NCBI GenBank assembly: GCA_022705325.1
Contig: JAKJER010000053.1
Coordinates: forward strand, 1-41,803
DNA length: 41,803 nt
DNA from: Planctomycetota bacterium
GTDB taxonomy: Bacteria > Planctomycetota > Phycisphaerae > SM23-33
Reading direction: 5' to 3'
The notes beneath the pieces are model-generated. The model saw only the letters and a list, made by a program, of their open reading frames with translations, had not been told where the DNA came from and searched no databases. Shown one piece after another: positions 1 through 6,841 of the stretch. The position numbers and the translations under genes were made by a program. Position 1 is the first letter of the stretch, and the number at the start of each line of letters is the position of its first letter.

Positions 1-1165
1 CCGCCGGGAAATCCCCCGTCTCGTCCGCCACCGTTCTAAACGTGTGGCGGAGGGCATAGAAGCTGGTCCGCGTCCGGGCCGATCGGGCCAGGCGGGTGAA
101 CTCCAGGCGAACCGAGTCCACCGTCCGCCCGCCCCGCTCGCCGCGTACCGGGCTGAGCGTCACGTAGGGCCGGCGGTGCAGCGTCAGGAACACCAGGTCC
201 GCGTGGGCCTGCGGGGGCTCGCGACGCTCATCCATCTTCGAGCGGGCCGTCCGCACCTCGAGCAGCGCGGCAACCGTCTCGGGCCACAGCCAGCACCTCC
301 TGGCGACTCCCGTCTTGGAGCGGGGCAGATTGTGCCATCCGCCCGTGCGAGACGAACGTCCGGTCAGTTCCAGATCGCTCCACCGCAGACTCGCCACGTC
401 CGTGTTGCCGAGCCCCGCGTTGACGCCCAGGAGCACCATGGCCCGGAGGTTCACGTTGGCCGCCGCGATCAGCCTATGGACCTCCGCCGCCGCGTATGCC
501 TTGGGCCCGCGACGGGCCAGCGAGATCCTCACCGCCGCCGCCGACGGCCTGCTGAACTCGCCCCCGTAGTCCATCGCCCGTTCCAGCAGTCGGGCCGTCT
601 GGTGGGCCCATCTGAACATGGTGCGAACGCGGATCACCATGCCGCACACGGTGGAGGGCGATCGGAGCTTTTCCCCATCCTCTCGATCGTCCGCGTCGAA
701 GCGCGTGGCCACGACGGTGCGATATCGTCGCCAGTCGGCCGGCGTGAGCGAGGCCGCCGGCCGGGTTCGTCCGAGCGTCTCCAGCAGTAGCTTGCCGTCG
801 CGGCGGTAGCAGTTAAACTGATGCCGCGAGACCTCGCTACGTTCCACGCGGGCCAGCACGTGTTCGAGGAAGCGGTTGACCAGCTCGTCCAGGCTGACGC
901 CGTCAGCCGCGGGCGGCGGGGCCCCGGCGTGGAGGTAGTCTCTTTGATCGAGGTACCTGCGCAGGGCGGCGTCCGGGTCGCTCCAGGGCCCGAAATAATG
1001 TTCCCGGCCCCGAATTCTCTTGGCCCAGACGCCGGCCGCATGTGCGTAGAGCGGGAAGTCCGGATAGGGCTTGTCCGGCTTTGGCCCCCGTTTGCCATGG
1101 CCCGCGACCGTAGAATCGACCGTAGCAGGCGTTTTGGACCTTCCCCTGGATTTGGCGTAACTCAT
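1..1165 (-). CDS. Tyrosine recombinase/integrase (partial, runs off left edge)
   Basis: Reading the minus strand from ATG at 1165 gives an open frame of 388 codons to the window edge. It begins MSYAKSRGRSK, has a SAM-like core-binding region (about residues 90-210) and then a catalytic domain. I can see the beta-strand lysine region (RSKTGVARRCWLW) and a conserved HxxR box in 'LRHTFRT' near residue 372. The catalytic tyrosine would lie beyond the window. At the usual first catalytic arginine (GLRxxEL) the protein reads GLGNTDVASL near residue 253, so that Arg is Gly; I recall this form from planctomycete integrases but cannot check it here. An AGGAA ribosome site lies 5 bp before the start. 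The start is only 13 bp past the tRNA-Arg 3' end on the same strand, typical of an integrase at its own attachment site. Family call is firm; activity is unproven. Confidence 0.86.
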   Translation of the reverse strand, partial: MSYAKSRGRSKTPATVDSTVAGHGKRGPKPDKPYPDFPLYAHAAGVWAKRIRGREHYFGPWSDPDAALRRYLDQRDYLHAGAPPPAADGVSLDELVNRFLEHVLARVERSEVSRHQFNCYRRDGKLLLETLGRTRPAASLTPADWRRYRTVVATRFDADDREDGEKLRSPSTVCGMVIRVRTMFRWAHQTARLLERAMDYGGEFSRPSAAAVRISLARRGPKAYAAAEVHRLIAAANVNLRAMVLLGVNAGLGNTDVASLRWSDLELTGRSSRTGGWHNLPRSKTGVARRCWLWPETVAALLEVRTARSKMDERREPPQAHADLVFLTLHRRPYVTLSPVRGERGGRTVDSVRLEFTRLARSARTRTSFYALRHTFRTVADETGDFPA

Positions 1166-1178
1166 GCTGGTTCCTGAC

Positions 1179-1252
1179 TATGCCCGACAGGAGTCGAACC
1201 TGTAACCTTCGGCTCCGGAGGCCGACGCTCTATCCGATTGAGCTACGGGCAC
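1179..1252 (-). tRNA. tRNA-Arg (anticodon CCG)
   Basis: The reverse complement folds as a full cloverleaf: acceptor arms GTGCCCG and CGGGCAT (with a G.U pair at 1:72), U8 A9, D stem GCTC/GAGC, anticodon stem TCGGC/GCCGA with loop CTCCGGA (anticodon CCG), and T arm ACAGG-TTCGACT-CCTGT. The discriminator is A and no CCA is encoded. The 3' end faces the integrase gene, so this tRNA is the probable attachment site of the element to the left. Confidence 0.93.
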
Positions 1253-1273
1253 ATGGCTGCAACTGATGCGACC

Positions 1274-1302
1274 ATTCTGCGCGGGCTGACGCGAAAAGTC
1301 AA
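1274..1302 (-). promoter_or_regulatory. Promoter of tRNA-Arg
   Basis: On the minus strand TTGACT (1302-1297) and CAGAAT (1279-1274) are separated by 17 bp, about 20 bp before the tRNA 5' end. No terminator lies between the tRNA and the integrase, so the promoter could drive both. Confidence 0.6.
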
Positions 1303-1347
1303 GGCGGGCTTCCGTTTTTGGCGCGTCCGCTCGCCGCCTCAACGTGC

Positions 1348-1376
1348 TTGCCCCCGTCCGAGCGGCGGGCTATACT
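1348..1376 (+). promoter_or_regulatory. Sigma70-type promoter for the SHOCT gene
   Basis: TTGCCC (1348-1353) and TATACT (1371-1376) with a 17-bp spacer. Expected transcript start near 1383, about 80 nt before the GTG start of the next gene. Confidence 0.6.
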
Positions 1377-1462
1377 AAGGGTTTGGCCGCTATCGGGCGG
1401 CACGGCGGTCGAAACCCGGCAACACGAGCGCCTAGAATTAGATCGCGCAGGAGAGGAATCCG

Positions 1463-1852
1463 GTGATCGCACAGGTTGAACTGCTGGCCTGGGGCCGCGT
1501 GGTCGATCTCCTGGTATGGAGTTCGGCCGTCATCGTGGTCCTGCTGGTGGCGGGCGGAGTGATGCTGTGGGTCCGCCGCAGGTACCACGAGAATCGCGGC
1601 GGCGCCTCCCAGAGCCAGTTCTCCCTGGCCGGCCTGGAGCGAATGTACCAGGAAGGGCGGATCAGCCAGGATGAGTTCCGCCGCCTGCGCAACGCGATTC
1701 TGGGTGTGAAAGTCCCGGCGCAGGCCCAGGCGGAGGAACCCGCCCCGGCCGGCGGGGGCGGCGACGGGACCGCCGGTCCGCCGGACGCCGGCGAGAAAAA
1801 CGCGGGCGGGGAGTTAAGCCCCCCCGGTGCGGATGACGATGGTAACCAGTAG
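1463..1852 (+). CDS. Small membrane protein with SHOCT-like domain
   Basis: A 129-residue protein starting at GTG, chosen because AGGAGAGG lies just upstream. One membrane helix (about residues 17-40, rich in V, L, I and A) is followed by RRR on the cytoplasmic side. Residues about 55-82 read SLAGLERMYQEGRISQDEF, matching the short C-terminal SHOCT helix pair often found in oligomerising small membrane proteins. The remaining tail is low-complexity (Gly, Pro, Ala, acidic) and probably disordered. The specific function is unknown. It is followed 38 bp later by clpX, with a short terminator-like hairpin between them. Confidence 0.75.
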   Translation: MIAQVELLAWGRVVDLLVWSSAVIVVLLVAGGVMLWVRRRYHENRGGASQSQFSLAGLERMYQEGRISQDEFRRLRNAILGVKVPAQAQAEEPAPAGGGGDGTAGPPDAGEKNAGGELSPPGADDDGNQ

Positions 1853-1854
1853 CA

Positions 1855-1875
1855 CGGCCTGACGGCCGCTTTTTT
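1855..1875 (+). terminator. Short intrinsic terminator/attenuator before clpX
   Basis: CGGCC-TGAC-GGCCG hairpin followed by C and six T residues. The stem is only 5 bp, so termination may be partial. It ends 15 bp before the clpX start, so it could tune read-through from the SHOCT gene into clpX. Confidence 0.55.
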
Positions 1876-1890
1876 GCATGAGGGTATGGA

Positions 1891-3201
1891 ATGACAGGCA
1901 CCAGTAGCGGTTCACGGGGCGGCAAAGGCCCGCCGACGCGAGGTCCTCGCGGAGTCAGCACGTGCAGCTTCTGCCACCGCACCAGCGACGACGCCGGGCC
2001 GGTGGTCGAGGGCCCCAACGGCGTGTACATCTGCTCCAACTGCGTGGAACTGTGCCACAACATCATCCGCCAGGAGCAGCGCCGCACCGCCCAGACCAAG
2101 CCCCTGTTCACCTCCATCCCGACCCCGCGCCAGATCAAAGAGTACCTGGACCAGTACGTGATCGCCCAGGAACAGGCCAAGCGCGTGCTGTCGGTGGCGG
2201 TGCACAATCACTACAAGCGCCTCACCCACGTGGACATGGACCAGGCGGAGGCCGTCGAGATCGAGAAGTCCAACGTCCTGCTGCTGGGGCCCACCGGCAG
2301 CGGCAAGACGCTGTTGGCCCGCACGCTGGCCCGCGTGCTCAACGTGCCCTTCGCCATCGGCGACGCCACCACGCTGACCGAGGCCGGCTACGTCGGCGAG
2401 GACGTGGAGAACATCCTCCTCAAGCTCCTCCAGGCGGCCGACTACGACCTGGAGGCAGCCGAGCGGGGCATCATCTACATCGACGAGATCGACAAGATCG
2501 GCAAGACCACCAGCAACGTCTCGATCACCCGCGACGTCAGCGGCGAGGGCGTGCAGCAGGCCCTGCTGAAGATGCTCGAGGGCACCATCGCCAACATCCC
2601 TCCCCAGGGCGGGCGGAAGCACCCCGAGCAGCAGTACATCCAGATGGACACCACGCACATCCTGTTCATCTGCGGCGGGACGTTCACCGGGATCGAGGAC
2701 ATCATCAAGAAACGCCTGGGCAGGAAGCTCATCGGCTTCGCCAGTGAGGAGGCCGCCGAGGAGACCGCCGGCGACCACGCCTCGGTCCTGGCCCAGGTCC
2801 AGCCCGAGGACCTTGTGCAGTTCGGCATGATCCCCGAGATGATCGGGCGCCTGCCCTGCGTGACGGCCCTGGGCCCGCTGGACGAGGAGGCGATGGTCCG
2901 CATCCTGACCGAGCCCCGCAACGCCCTGGTCAAGCAGTACCAGCGGTTCTTCCAGATGGAGAACGCCACGCTGCAGTTCACCGACGAGGCCCTGCGGGCG
3001 ATCGCCCGCGAGGCCATGCGGCGAGACGTGGGTGCGCGGGCCCTCCGCGGCGTGGTCGAGGACCTCATGCTCGACATGATGTTCGACCTGCCCGAGCACA
3101 AAGAAGACCACGCCGTCTATGAAGTCACAGAGGGTATGGTCCTGCGGGAGAGCCATGCCTCGCTGTTCGCCGCCAAGCTTCCCAGGAAGGAAAGCGCCTG
3201 A
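1891..3201 (+). CDS. clpX: ATP-dependent Clp protease ATP-binding subunit ClpX
   Basis: A 436-residue AAA+ unfoldase that unfolds tagged proteins and feeds them to ClpP. The N-terminal zinc-binding domain has Cys25, Cys28, Cys48 and Cys51. Walker A is GPTGSGKT (133-140), the pore-1 loop is GYVG (166-169), Walker B is IIYIDE (194-199), and the IGF loop that docks on ClpP is present (281-283). Length is close to the usual ~420-430. The first ~20 residues are a Gly/Pro/Arg-rich extension. No clpP or tig lies next to it, unlike many bacteria, so ClpP must be encoded elsewhere. ATG 1891 is preceded by GAGGG. A strong hairpin follows the stop codon. Confidence 0.97.
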   Translation: MTGTSSGSRGGKGPPTRGPRGVSTCSFCHRTSDDAGPVVEGPNGVYICSNCVELCHNIIRQEQRRTAQTKPLFTSIPTPRQIKEYLDQYVIAQEQAKRVLSVAVHNHYKRLTHVDMDQAEAVEIEKSNVLLLGPTGSGKTLLARTLARVLNVPFAIGDATTLTEAGYVGEDVENILLKLLQAADYDLEAAERGIIYIDEIDKIGKTTSNVSITRDVSGEGVQQALLKMLEGTIANIPPQGGRKHPEQQYIQMDTTHILFICGGTFTGIEDIIKKRLGRKLIGFASEEAAEETAGDHASVLAQVQPEDLVQFGMIPEMIGRLPCVTALGPLDEEAMVRILTEPRNALVKQYQRFFQMENATLQFTDEALRAIAREAMRRDVGARALRGVVEDLMLDMMFDLPEHKEDHAVYEVTEGMVLRESHASLFAAKLPRKESA

Positions 3202-3240
3202 CAGCCAGGACGTCAAGGACTTCCTCCTCCTCGCGCAAAT

Positions 3241-3280
3241 CTGCCCCGTAAGCTCAACAGCTTGCGGGGCAGTCTCTTAT
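3241..3280 (+). terminator. Intrinsic terminator of clpX
   Basis: CTGCCCCG and CGGGGCAG arms continue inward as AAGCT/AGCTT around a CAAC loop (3241-3272), followed by TCTCTTAT. It lies 40 bp after the clpX stop codon. Confidence 0.75.
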
Positions 3281-3325
3281 ACCTGGACGGGAGAAACCGG
3301 GCGGATTTTGTAAGGTGATTATATG

Positions 3326-3375
3326 AAAAAATTCCCCAAAAAACTCTTGCCAGGTCTCTCGGGCAGGTGTATACT
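3326..3375 (+). promoter_or_regulatory. Strong promoter with UP-like A-tracts, driving the candidate sRNA
   Basis: TTGCCA (3347-3352) and TATACT (3370-3375) are 17 bp apart. Upstream lie two six-A tracts (3326-3331 and 3338-3343), 12 bp apart from start to start, where an RNA polymerase alpha-subunit UP element would be. This is conspicuous AT-rich sequence in a very GC-rich background. Expected transcript start 3381-3383. Confidence 0.7.
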
Positions 3376-3381
3376 CCTTCT

Positions 3382-3454
3382 GAGATCAGGCCTCCCCCTC
3401 CTGATCTTACCTTGCGGATTCAGCTCCCCCCCCGGCTGAATCCGCTCTTTTTTT
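3382..3454 (+). ncRNA. Candidate small RNA with two C-rich hairpin loops
   Basis: Between a strong promoter and a seven-T tract lies a ~73-nt transcribed unit with no start codon and two perfect hairpins. Hairpin 1 has an 8-bp stem AGATCAGG/CCTGATCT (3383-3390, 3400-3407) and loop CCTCCCCCT. Hairpin 2 has an 11-bp stem GCGGATTCAGC/GCTGAATCCGC (3414-3424, 3435-3445) and a loop with eight consecutive C, then TCTTTTTTT (3446-3454), a textbook intrinsic terminator. The linker is only six nt. Both loops are complementary to purine-rich Shine-Dalgarno sequences. C-rich unpaired loops that bind ribosome sites are known from Gram-positive sRNAs; use here is inference. I recognise no named RNA family. 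Confidence 0.72.
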
Positions 3455-3618
3455 CCATCCGGAATACGCCCCCACATGACCCCTCCCGTGCGCCAGTGTC
3501 CAGTCCGCCAGGAAGCAGCAACTATTCATCCCGTCGAGATCTCTCACTCTGGGATCGCCCGCCAGGGAAGCGCTCTGGAACCCGCCGGCCGCAAGTCGCA
3601 CCCCGAGAAGAACCCAGT
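3455..3618. other. Intergenic stretch with no recognised feature
   Basis: Between the sRNA terminator and the terminator of the minus-strand LamG gene I see no credible gene. Short open frames on both strands here lack ribosome sites and recognisable protein sequence. Confidence 0.5.
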
Positions 3619-3653
3619 AAAAAACGGGCGGACCGCAAGGGCCCGCCCGTTCA
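3617..3653 (-). terminator. Intrinsic terminator of the LamG PEP-CTERM gene
   Basis: Inverted repeat AACGGGCGG (3623-3631) and CCGCCCGTT (3643-3651). In the minus-strand sense the stem is followed by a run of T. The same AACGGGCGG/CCGCCCGTT arms recur after the second PEP-CTERM gene at 6781-6809. Confidence 0.75.
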
Positions 3654-3679
3654 CGCAGTAGGAATCGTGCGTCTTGTCC

Positions 3680-5230
3680 TTATGCAGCCCGGCGTCGGCG
3701 GATGTATCCGCCCAGCCCGCAGGAGGCCAGACCCAGCAGGGCCATCGTCGCCGGCTCGGGCACGAGGGCCTGGTTGAGGAGGCCGACGTCACCGGCGGTC
3801 AGGGCTGTGTCGTAGAATCGCATGACGGCGATCTCGCCGCTGAAGTTGCCGAACCCGCTCAGCCAGCCGGTGTTGTTGCCCCCGGCAGCGCCGTTGACCT
3901 GCCCCAGCCCGCTGTCATCGGTGCCGCACCAGTCGGCGAAGTTCGGGATCTCCACGCTGTCCACCAGCACGTTGTCGACGTACAGATACGCCAGCACGCC
4001 GTTGCCCAACGCGGTGCCCGCCTTCTCGAGCACGCCCACCACGTGCACATAGTCCCCGGTCAGGCCCTCGTACGAAAGCAGCTTCGTGGTGGCGGCGGAG
4101 CCCGAGGAGGGCACGAACAGGACCTTGTTCCCGTCGATCGCCAGGCCCGTGCCGTTTCCGGTTCCGCCCGTCTCGAAGAGGATCTCCTGCCCGACCAGGT
4201 CGCTGGGCTTGAAGAGAATCTCGAAGCTCGCGGAGTCGTCGCTGGGGTTGCCCGGGACAGCCTCGAATTCCGCGGTGGTGGCCGTGTCGGTCGTGCCGTT
4301 AAACGTGTACGCCTTGCCCGGGGTGTAGATCGGGTCAGAGGCGGCGTCGACCAGCCGGGCCCCGCCGGCGTTGTTGTTGATGGCCCAGTCGTGGCTCGTG
4401 CTGAAGCCGCCCAGGTCGTTCCACAGACCGTCGGTCGGAGTGGGGTCTTGGGCCGCGTCGTAATTCAGGACGGGCTTGGGGGCGACCGTGGCGATCGCGG
4501 TGGGGAGCGCCCCGCCGGCCAACTGCGCGATCTCCGCCGCCGTCAGCGCCCGGTTCCAGATCGCCACGTCGTCGATCTGGCCCGCGAAGTTCCGGCTGGT
4601 GTCGAAGGACTCGCCGCCGATCCACACGTCCTGGCCGCTGTTGGTGTTGATGCTGTAGGCCCCGGTGGCGCTGTTGATTTCCAGCACGCCGTTGACGTAG
4701 AGCTTCAGGTCCTCCGCGTTGGGCGTGCCGTCGTTCTCCCAGACGGCCACCACGTGCGTCCAGCCCGTACCGACGATGTCCGTGCTTCCCACCTGGTAGC
4801 CCCCGTTCACCTCGACGCGAAGCGTCTCGGCAAGCCCGTTGGTGCTGTTGGTGCGGAAGACCCACTTCTGCGAGCCCGTATTCGTGCCGTAGGACACGAT
4901 GTCGTCGTTGGTGGCTGAAGAGTTGATCCACGCCGAGATGGTCCGCGCAGCCCGCCCCGCGACGCCTTTGTAGCCGATCGCCTGAACGTAGTCGTCTGTG
5001 CCGTCAAAACTCAGGGAGTAGTCGCCGGCGCCGCCGGTGTGTCCGGCGACCCAGTCTGCCGCTTCCATGTTCTGCAGCGTGGCGGCATGTCCGCCCGCCG
5101 CGTCGCCGGCCACGGCGCCCGTGCCTTCGTCAAAACTCCACCACGCCACCAATCCCGCCCGGGCCGGGCCGGCGGACAGCAGGAACGCAGCGGTGACGAC
5201 GGCCAACGCCGACAGTTGTCTTCGGGTCAT
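3680..5230 (-). CDS. LamG-like (concanavalin-fold) PEP-CTERM surface protein
   Basis: A 516-residue secreted protein. MTRRQLSALAVVTAAFLLSA is a signal peptide ending near ARA-G. The mature part has two LamG/concanavalin-type beta-sandwich domains: one with the typical start (GLVAWWSFDEGTG) and end (IDDVAIWNRALTAAEIAQL), and a second at about residues 250-480 ending VMRFYDTALTAGDV. Such domains bind glycans or adhere. The C-terminus has VPEPATMALLGLA, one helix and RRRRAA, a PEP-CTERM signal for exosortase-mediated anchoring or export; no exosortase is in this window. ATG 5230 is supported by AAGGAG 8 bp upstream. The frame stays open far upstream, but that extension lies antisense to the esterase gene and is rejected. 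A terminator follows. Confidence 0.9.
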   Translation of the reverse strand: MTRRQLSALAVVTAAFLLSAGPARAGLVAWWSFDEGTGAVAGDAAGGHAATLQNMEAADWVAGHTGGAGDYSLSFDGTDDYVQAIGYKGVAGRAARTISAWINSSATNDDIVSYGTNTGSQKWVFRTNSTNGLAETLRVEVNGGYQVGSTDIVGTGWTHVVAVWENDGTPNAEDLKLYVNGVLEINSATGAYSINTNSGQDVWIGGESFDTSRNFAGQIDDVAIWNRALTAAEIAQLAGGALPTAIATVAPKPVLNYDAAQDPTPTDGLWNDLGGFSTSHDWAINNNAGGARLVDAASDPIYTPGKAYTFNGTTDTATTAEFEAVPGNPSDDSASFEILFKPSDLVGQEILFETGGTGNGTGLAIDGNKVLFVPSSGSAATTKLLSYEGLTGDYVHVVGVLEKAGTALGNGVLAYLYVDNVLVDSVEIPNFADWCGTDDSGLGQVNGAAGGNNTGWLSGFGNFSGEIAVMRFYDTALTAGDVGLLNQALVPEPATMALLGLASCGLGGYIRRRRAA

Positions 5231-5542
5231 CTTGCCTCTCCTTATTACGGAACCTTGCCTTAACCTCGGCATGCAGAAGACGTACGCACGTCCCCAGAGC
5301 CTGCCGGCTTCTCTTGGAGTCGCGTATCTGGAAGTAGAGAACCCGGCGACCTCCGCTTTCGCCGAATCCTCTACCATTCTATCCCGGACCGAAGTCATGT
5401 CTACCCCTTTTGGGGCACCCGGCCCGGCTGCCGGGCGGGTTTTCCGGTGGAATCGCTTGCACCTGCGGCGGACGTTCGACACAATACGCCTCGCGGGTTC
5501 ACCTCGACGCGTAGTCCGCCGCCCGCCATGAAGGAGATCGAC
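5231..5542. other. Divergent intergenic region between the LamG gene and the esterase gene
   Basis: It holds the leftward promoter of the LamG gene (5376-5403), a CCCCTTTTGGGG palindrome (5404-5415) abutting that promoter's -35, and a GC-rich inverted repeat CCCGG...CCGGG followed by CGGGTTTT (about 5418-5443) that looks terminator-like on the plus strand. A weak rightward promoter is possible: TTGCAC and CACAAT 17 bp apart, starting near 5458. No protein gene is supported. Confidence 0.45.
5376..5403 (-). promoter_or_regulatory. Promoter of the LamG PEP-CTERM gene
   Basis: On the minus strand TAGACA (5403-5398) and TAGAAT (5381-5376) are 16 bp apart, leaving a leader of roughly 140 nt before ATG 5230. 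Confidence 0.55.
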
Positions 5543-6760
5543 ATGATCCGAACACACTGTGCCCGTCTGACCGTCGTCCTCGTCGCGTTGGCTGCGCTGG
5601 CCTGCCAGGCGGCCGCCAAGGACCCCCGCCCGCTCAAGGTCTTTCTGCTGGTCGGGCAGTCCAACATGCAGGGACATGCCGCCGTCAGCACGTTCGAGCC
5701 GATCGGCCTGGACCCCAAGACCGCGCCGATGCTCAAGGACATCCTCGACGACGCCGGCAAGCCGCGCGTCTGCCAGGACGTCTGGATCTCGTCCATCGGC
5801 TCGTCGAAGGAAGAGAAGACGGGCCGGCTGACCGTCGGATTCGGCGCGGGCGAGACGAAGATCGGCCCCGAGTTCACCTTCGGCCTGTACGCCCACAAGC
5901 TGCTGGGCGAGCCGATCCTCATCATCAAGACCGCCTGGGGCGGCAAGAGCCTGAACACCGATTTCCGCCCGCCCGGCGCCGGGCCGTACCAGTTCAATGA
6001 GAAGCAGTTGGAGACGTTCGCGAAGCAGAAGAAGGACATCGAGGCCCTCAAGGCCGAGCGGGCCAAGGCCTCCGGCGCGTACTACCGGCTGATGATGGAC
6101 TACGTCAAAAAAGTCCTGGCCGACATCAAGCAAGTGTACCCCGATTACGATCCCAAGCAGGGCTACGAGTTGGCCGGCTTCGTCTGGTTCCAGGGATGGA
6201 ACGACATGGTCGACGGCGGCACGTATGCTCAGCGGGGTCAGCCGGGCGGCTACGACCAGTACGGCAAGCTGCTGGCGCAGTTTATCCGGGACGTCCGCAA
6301 GGACCTCTCGGCGCCGAAGCTGCCCTTCGTGATCGGCGTGATGGGCGCGGGGGGCCCGGTATCGGCCTACAGTCCCGACAAGCAGCGATACGCGAGCATC
6401 CACCAGAGCTTCCGCGAGGCGATGGCCGCCCCGGCCGCCATGGACGAGTTCAAGGGCAACGTCGCGGCTGTCTGGACCGAGAAGTTCTGGGACCTGGAAC
6501 TGGACAAGCTGCTTCTGAAAGACCGCCAGATCCAGCAGGAACTGAAGAAGCTCCAGCAGGACAAGAAGCTCACCCGCGACCAGGCGAAGCAAGCCCTGGA
6601 GGAACGCCGCGCCAAGGCCTTCAGCCCGCGCGAACTGACGGTCCTCACCAAGAGCGTCTCCAACTTCGAGTTCCACTACCTGGGGTCCGCCAAGGTCATG
6701 ACGCAGATCGGCAGGGCCTTCGCCGAGGCGGCGGTTAAGATGATCCAAGAGCGGAACTGA
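5543..6760 (+). CDS. Sialate O-acetylesterase-like (SASA/CE6, SGNH fold) secreted enzyme
   Basis: A 405-residue protein likely to remove acetyl groups from glycans outside the cytoplasm. A signal peptide (MIRTHCARLTVVLVALAALA, possibly lipoprotein-type at Cys21) precedes the SGNH block LVGQSNMQGHA, with nucleophile Ser40. The conserved WFQGWND block follows in mid-protein. The C-terminal FEFHYLGSAKVMTQIGRAFAEA carries the likely catalytic His. Just before it is a charged, probably coiled-coil insert of about 50 residues (KDRQIQQELKKLQQDKKLT). ATG 5543 is chosen for AAGGAG 6 bp upstream; an in-frame ATG at 5528 is less likely. It sits between two surface-protein genes, which suits a polysaccharide-utilisation setting. 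The substrate is not determined. Confidence 0.87.
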   Translation: MIRTHCARLTVVLVALAALACQAAAKDPRPLKVFLLVGQSNMQGHAAVSTFEPIGLDPKTAPMLKDILDDAGKPRVCQDVWISSIGSSKEEKTGRLTVGFGAGETKIGPEFTFGLYAHKLLGEPILIIKTAWGGKSLNTDFRPPGAGPYQFNEKQLETFAKQKKDIEALKAERAKASGAYYRLMMDYVKKVLADIKQVYPDYDPKQGYELAGFVWFQGWNDMVDGGTYAQRGQPGGYDQYGKLLAQFIRDVRKDLSAPKLPFVIGVMGAGGPVSAYSPDKQRYASIHQSFREAMAAPAAMDEFKGNVAAVWTEKFWDLELDKLLLKDRQIQQELKKLQQDKKLTRDQAKQALEERRAKAFSPRELTVLTKSVSNFEFHYLGSAKVMTQIGRAFAEAAVKMIQERN

Positions 6761-6780
6761 GCGGCTGCGCCCGATCGGCA

Positions 6781-6809
6781 AACGGGCGGGCCGCTGGGGC
6801 CCGCCCGTT
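6781..6809. terminator. Bidirectional hairpin between convergent genes
   Basis: Perfect 12-bp inverted repeat AACGGGCGGGCC (6781-6792) and GGCCCGCCCGTT (6798-6809) with a 5-nt loop, between the esterase stop and the stop of the giant PEP-CTERM gene. T content after the stem is weak on both strands. Nine bp of each arm match the terminator at 3623-3651. Confidence 0.65.
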
Positions 6810-6841
6810 CGCGTCGTACAAGAATCCGTCGTCTGGGTTTG

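Noticed and set aside
1912..3216. A 434-residue frame antisense to clpX
   Set aside because: No recognisable protein sequence; clpX is certain.
3382..3454. Riboswitch or attenuator for a downstream gene
   Set aside because: The next plus-strand gene starts at 5543 and is separated by a minus-strand gene, so the terminated transcript is more likely a stand-alone RNA.
3680..6781. A 1,033-residue minus-strand frame covering the LamG protein and an upstream extension
   Set aside because: The extension is antisense to the well-supported esterase gene. A signal peptide, ribosome site and promoter all point to ATG 5230.
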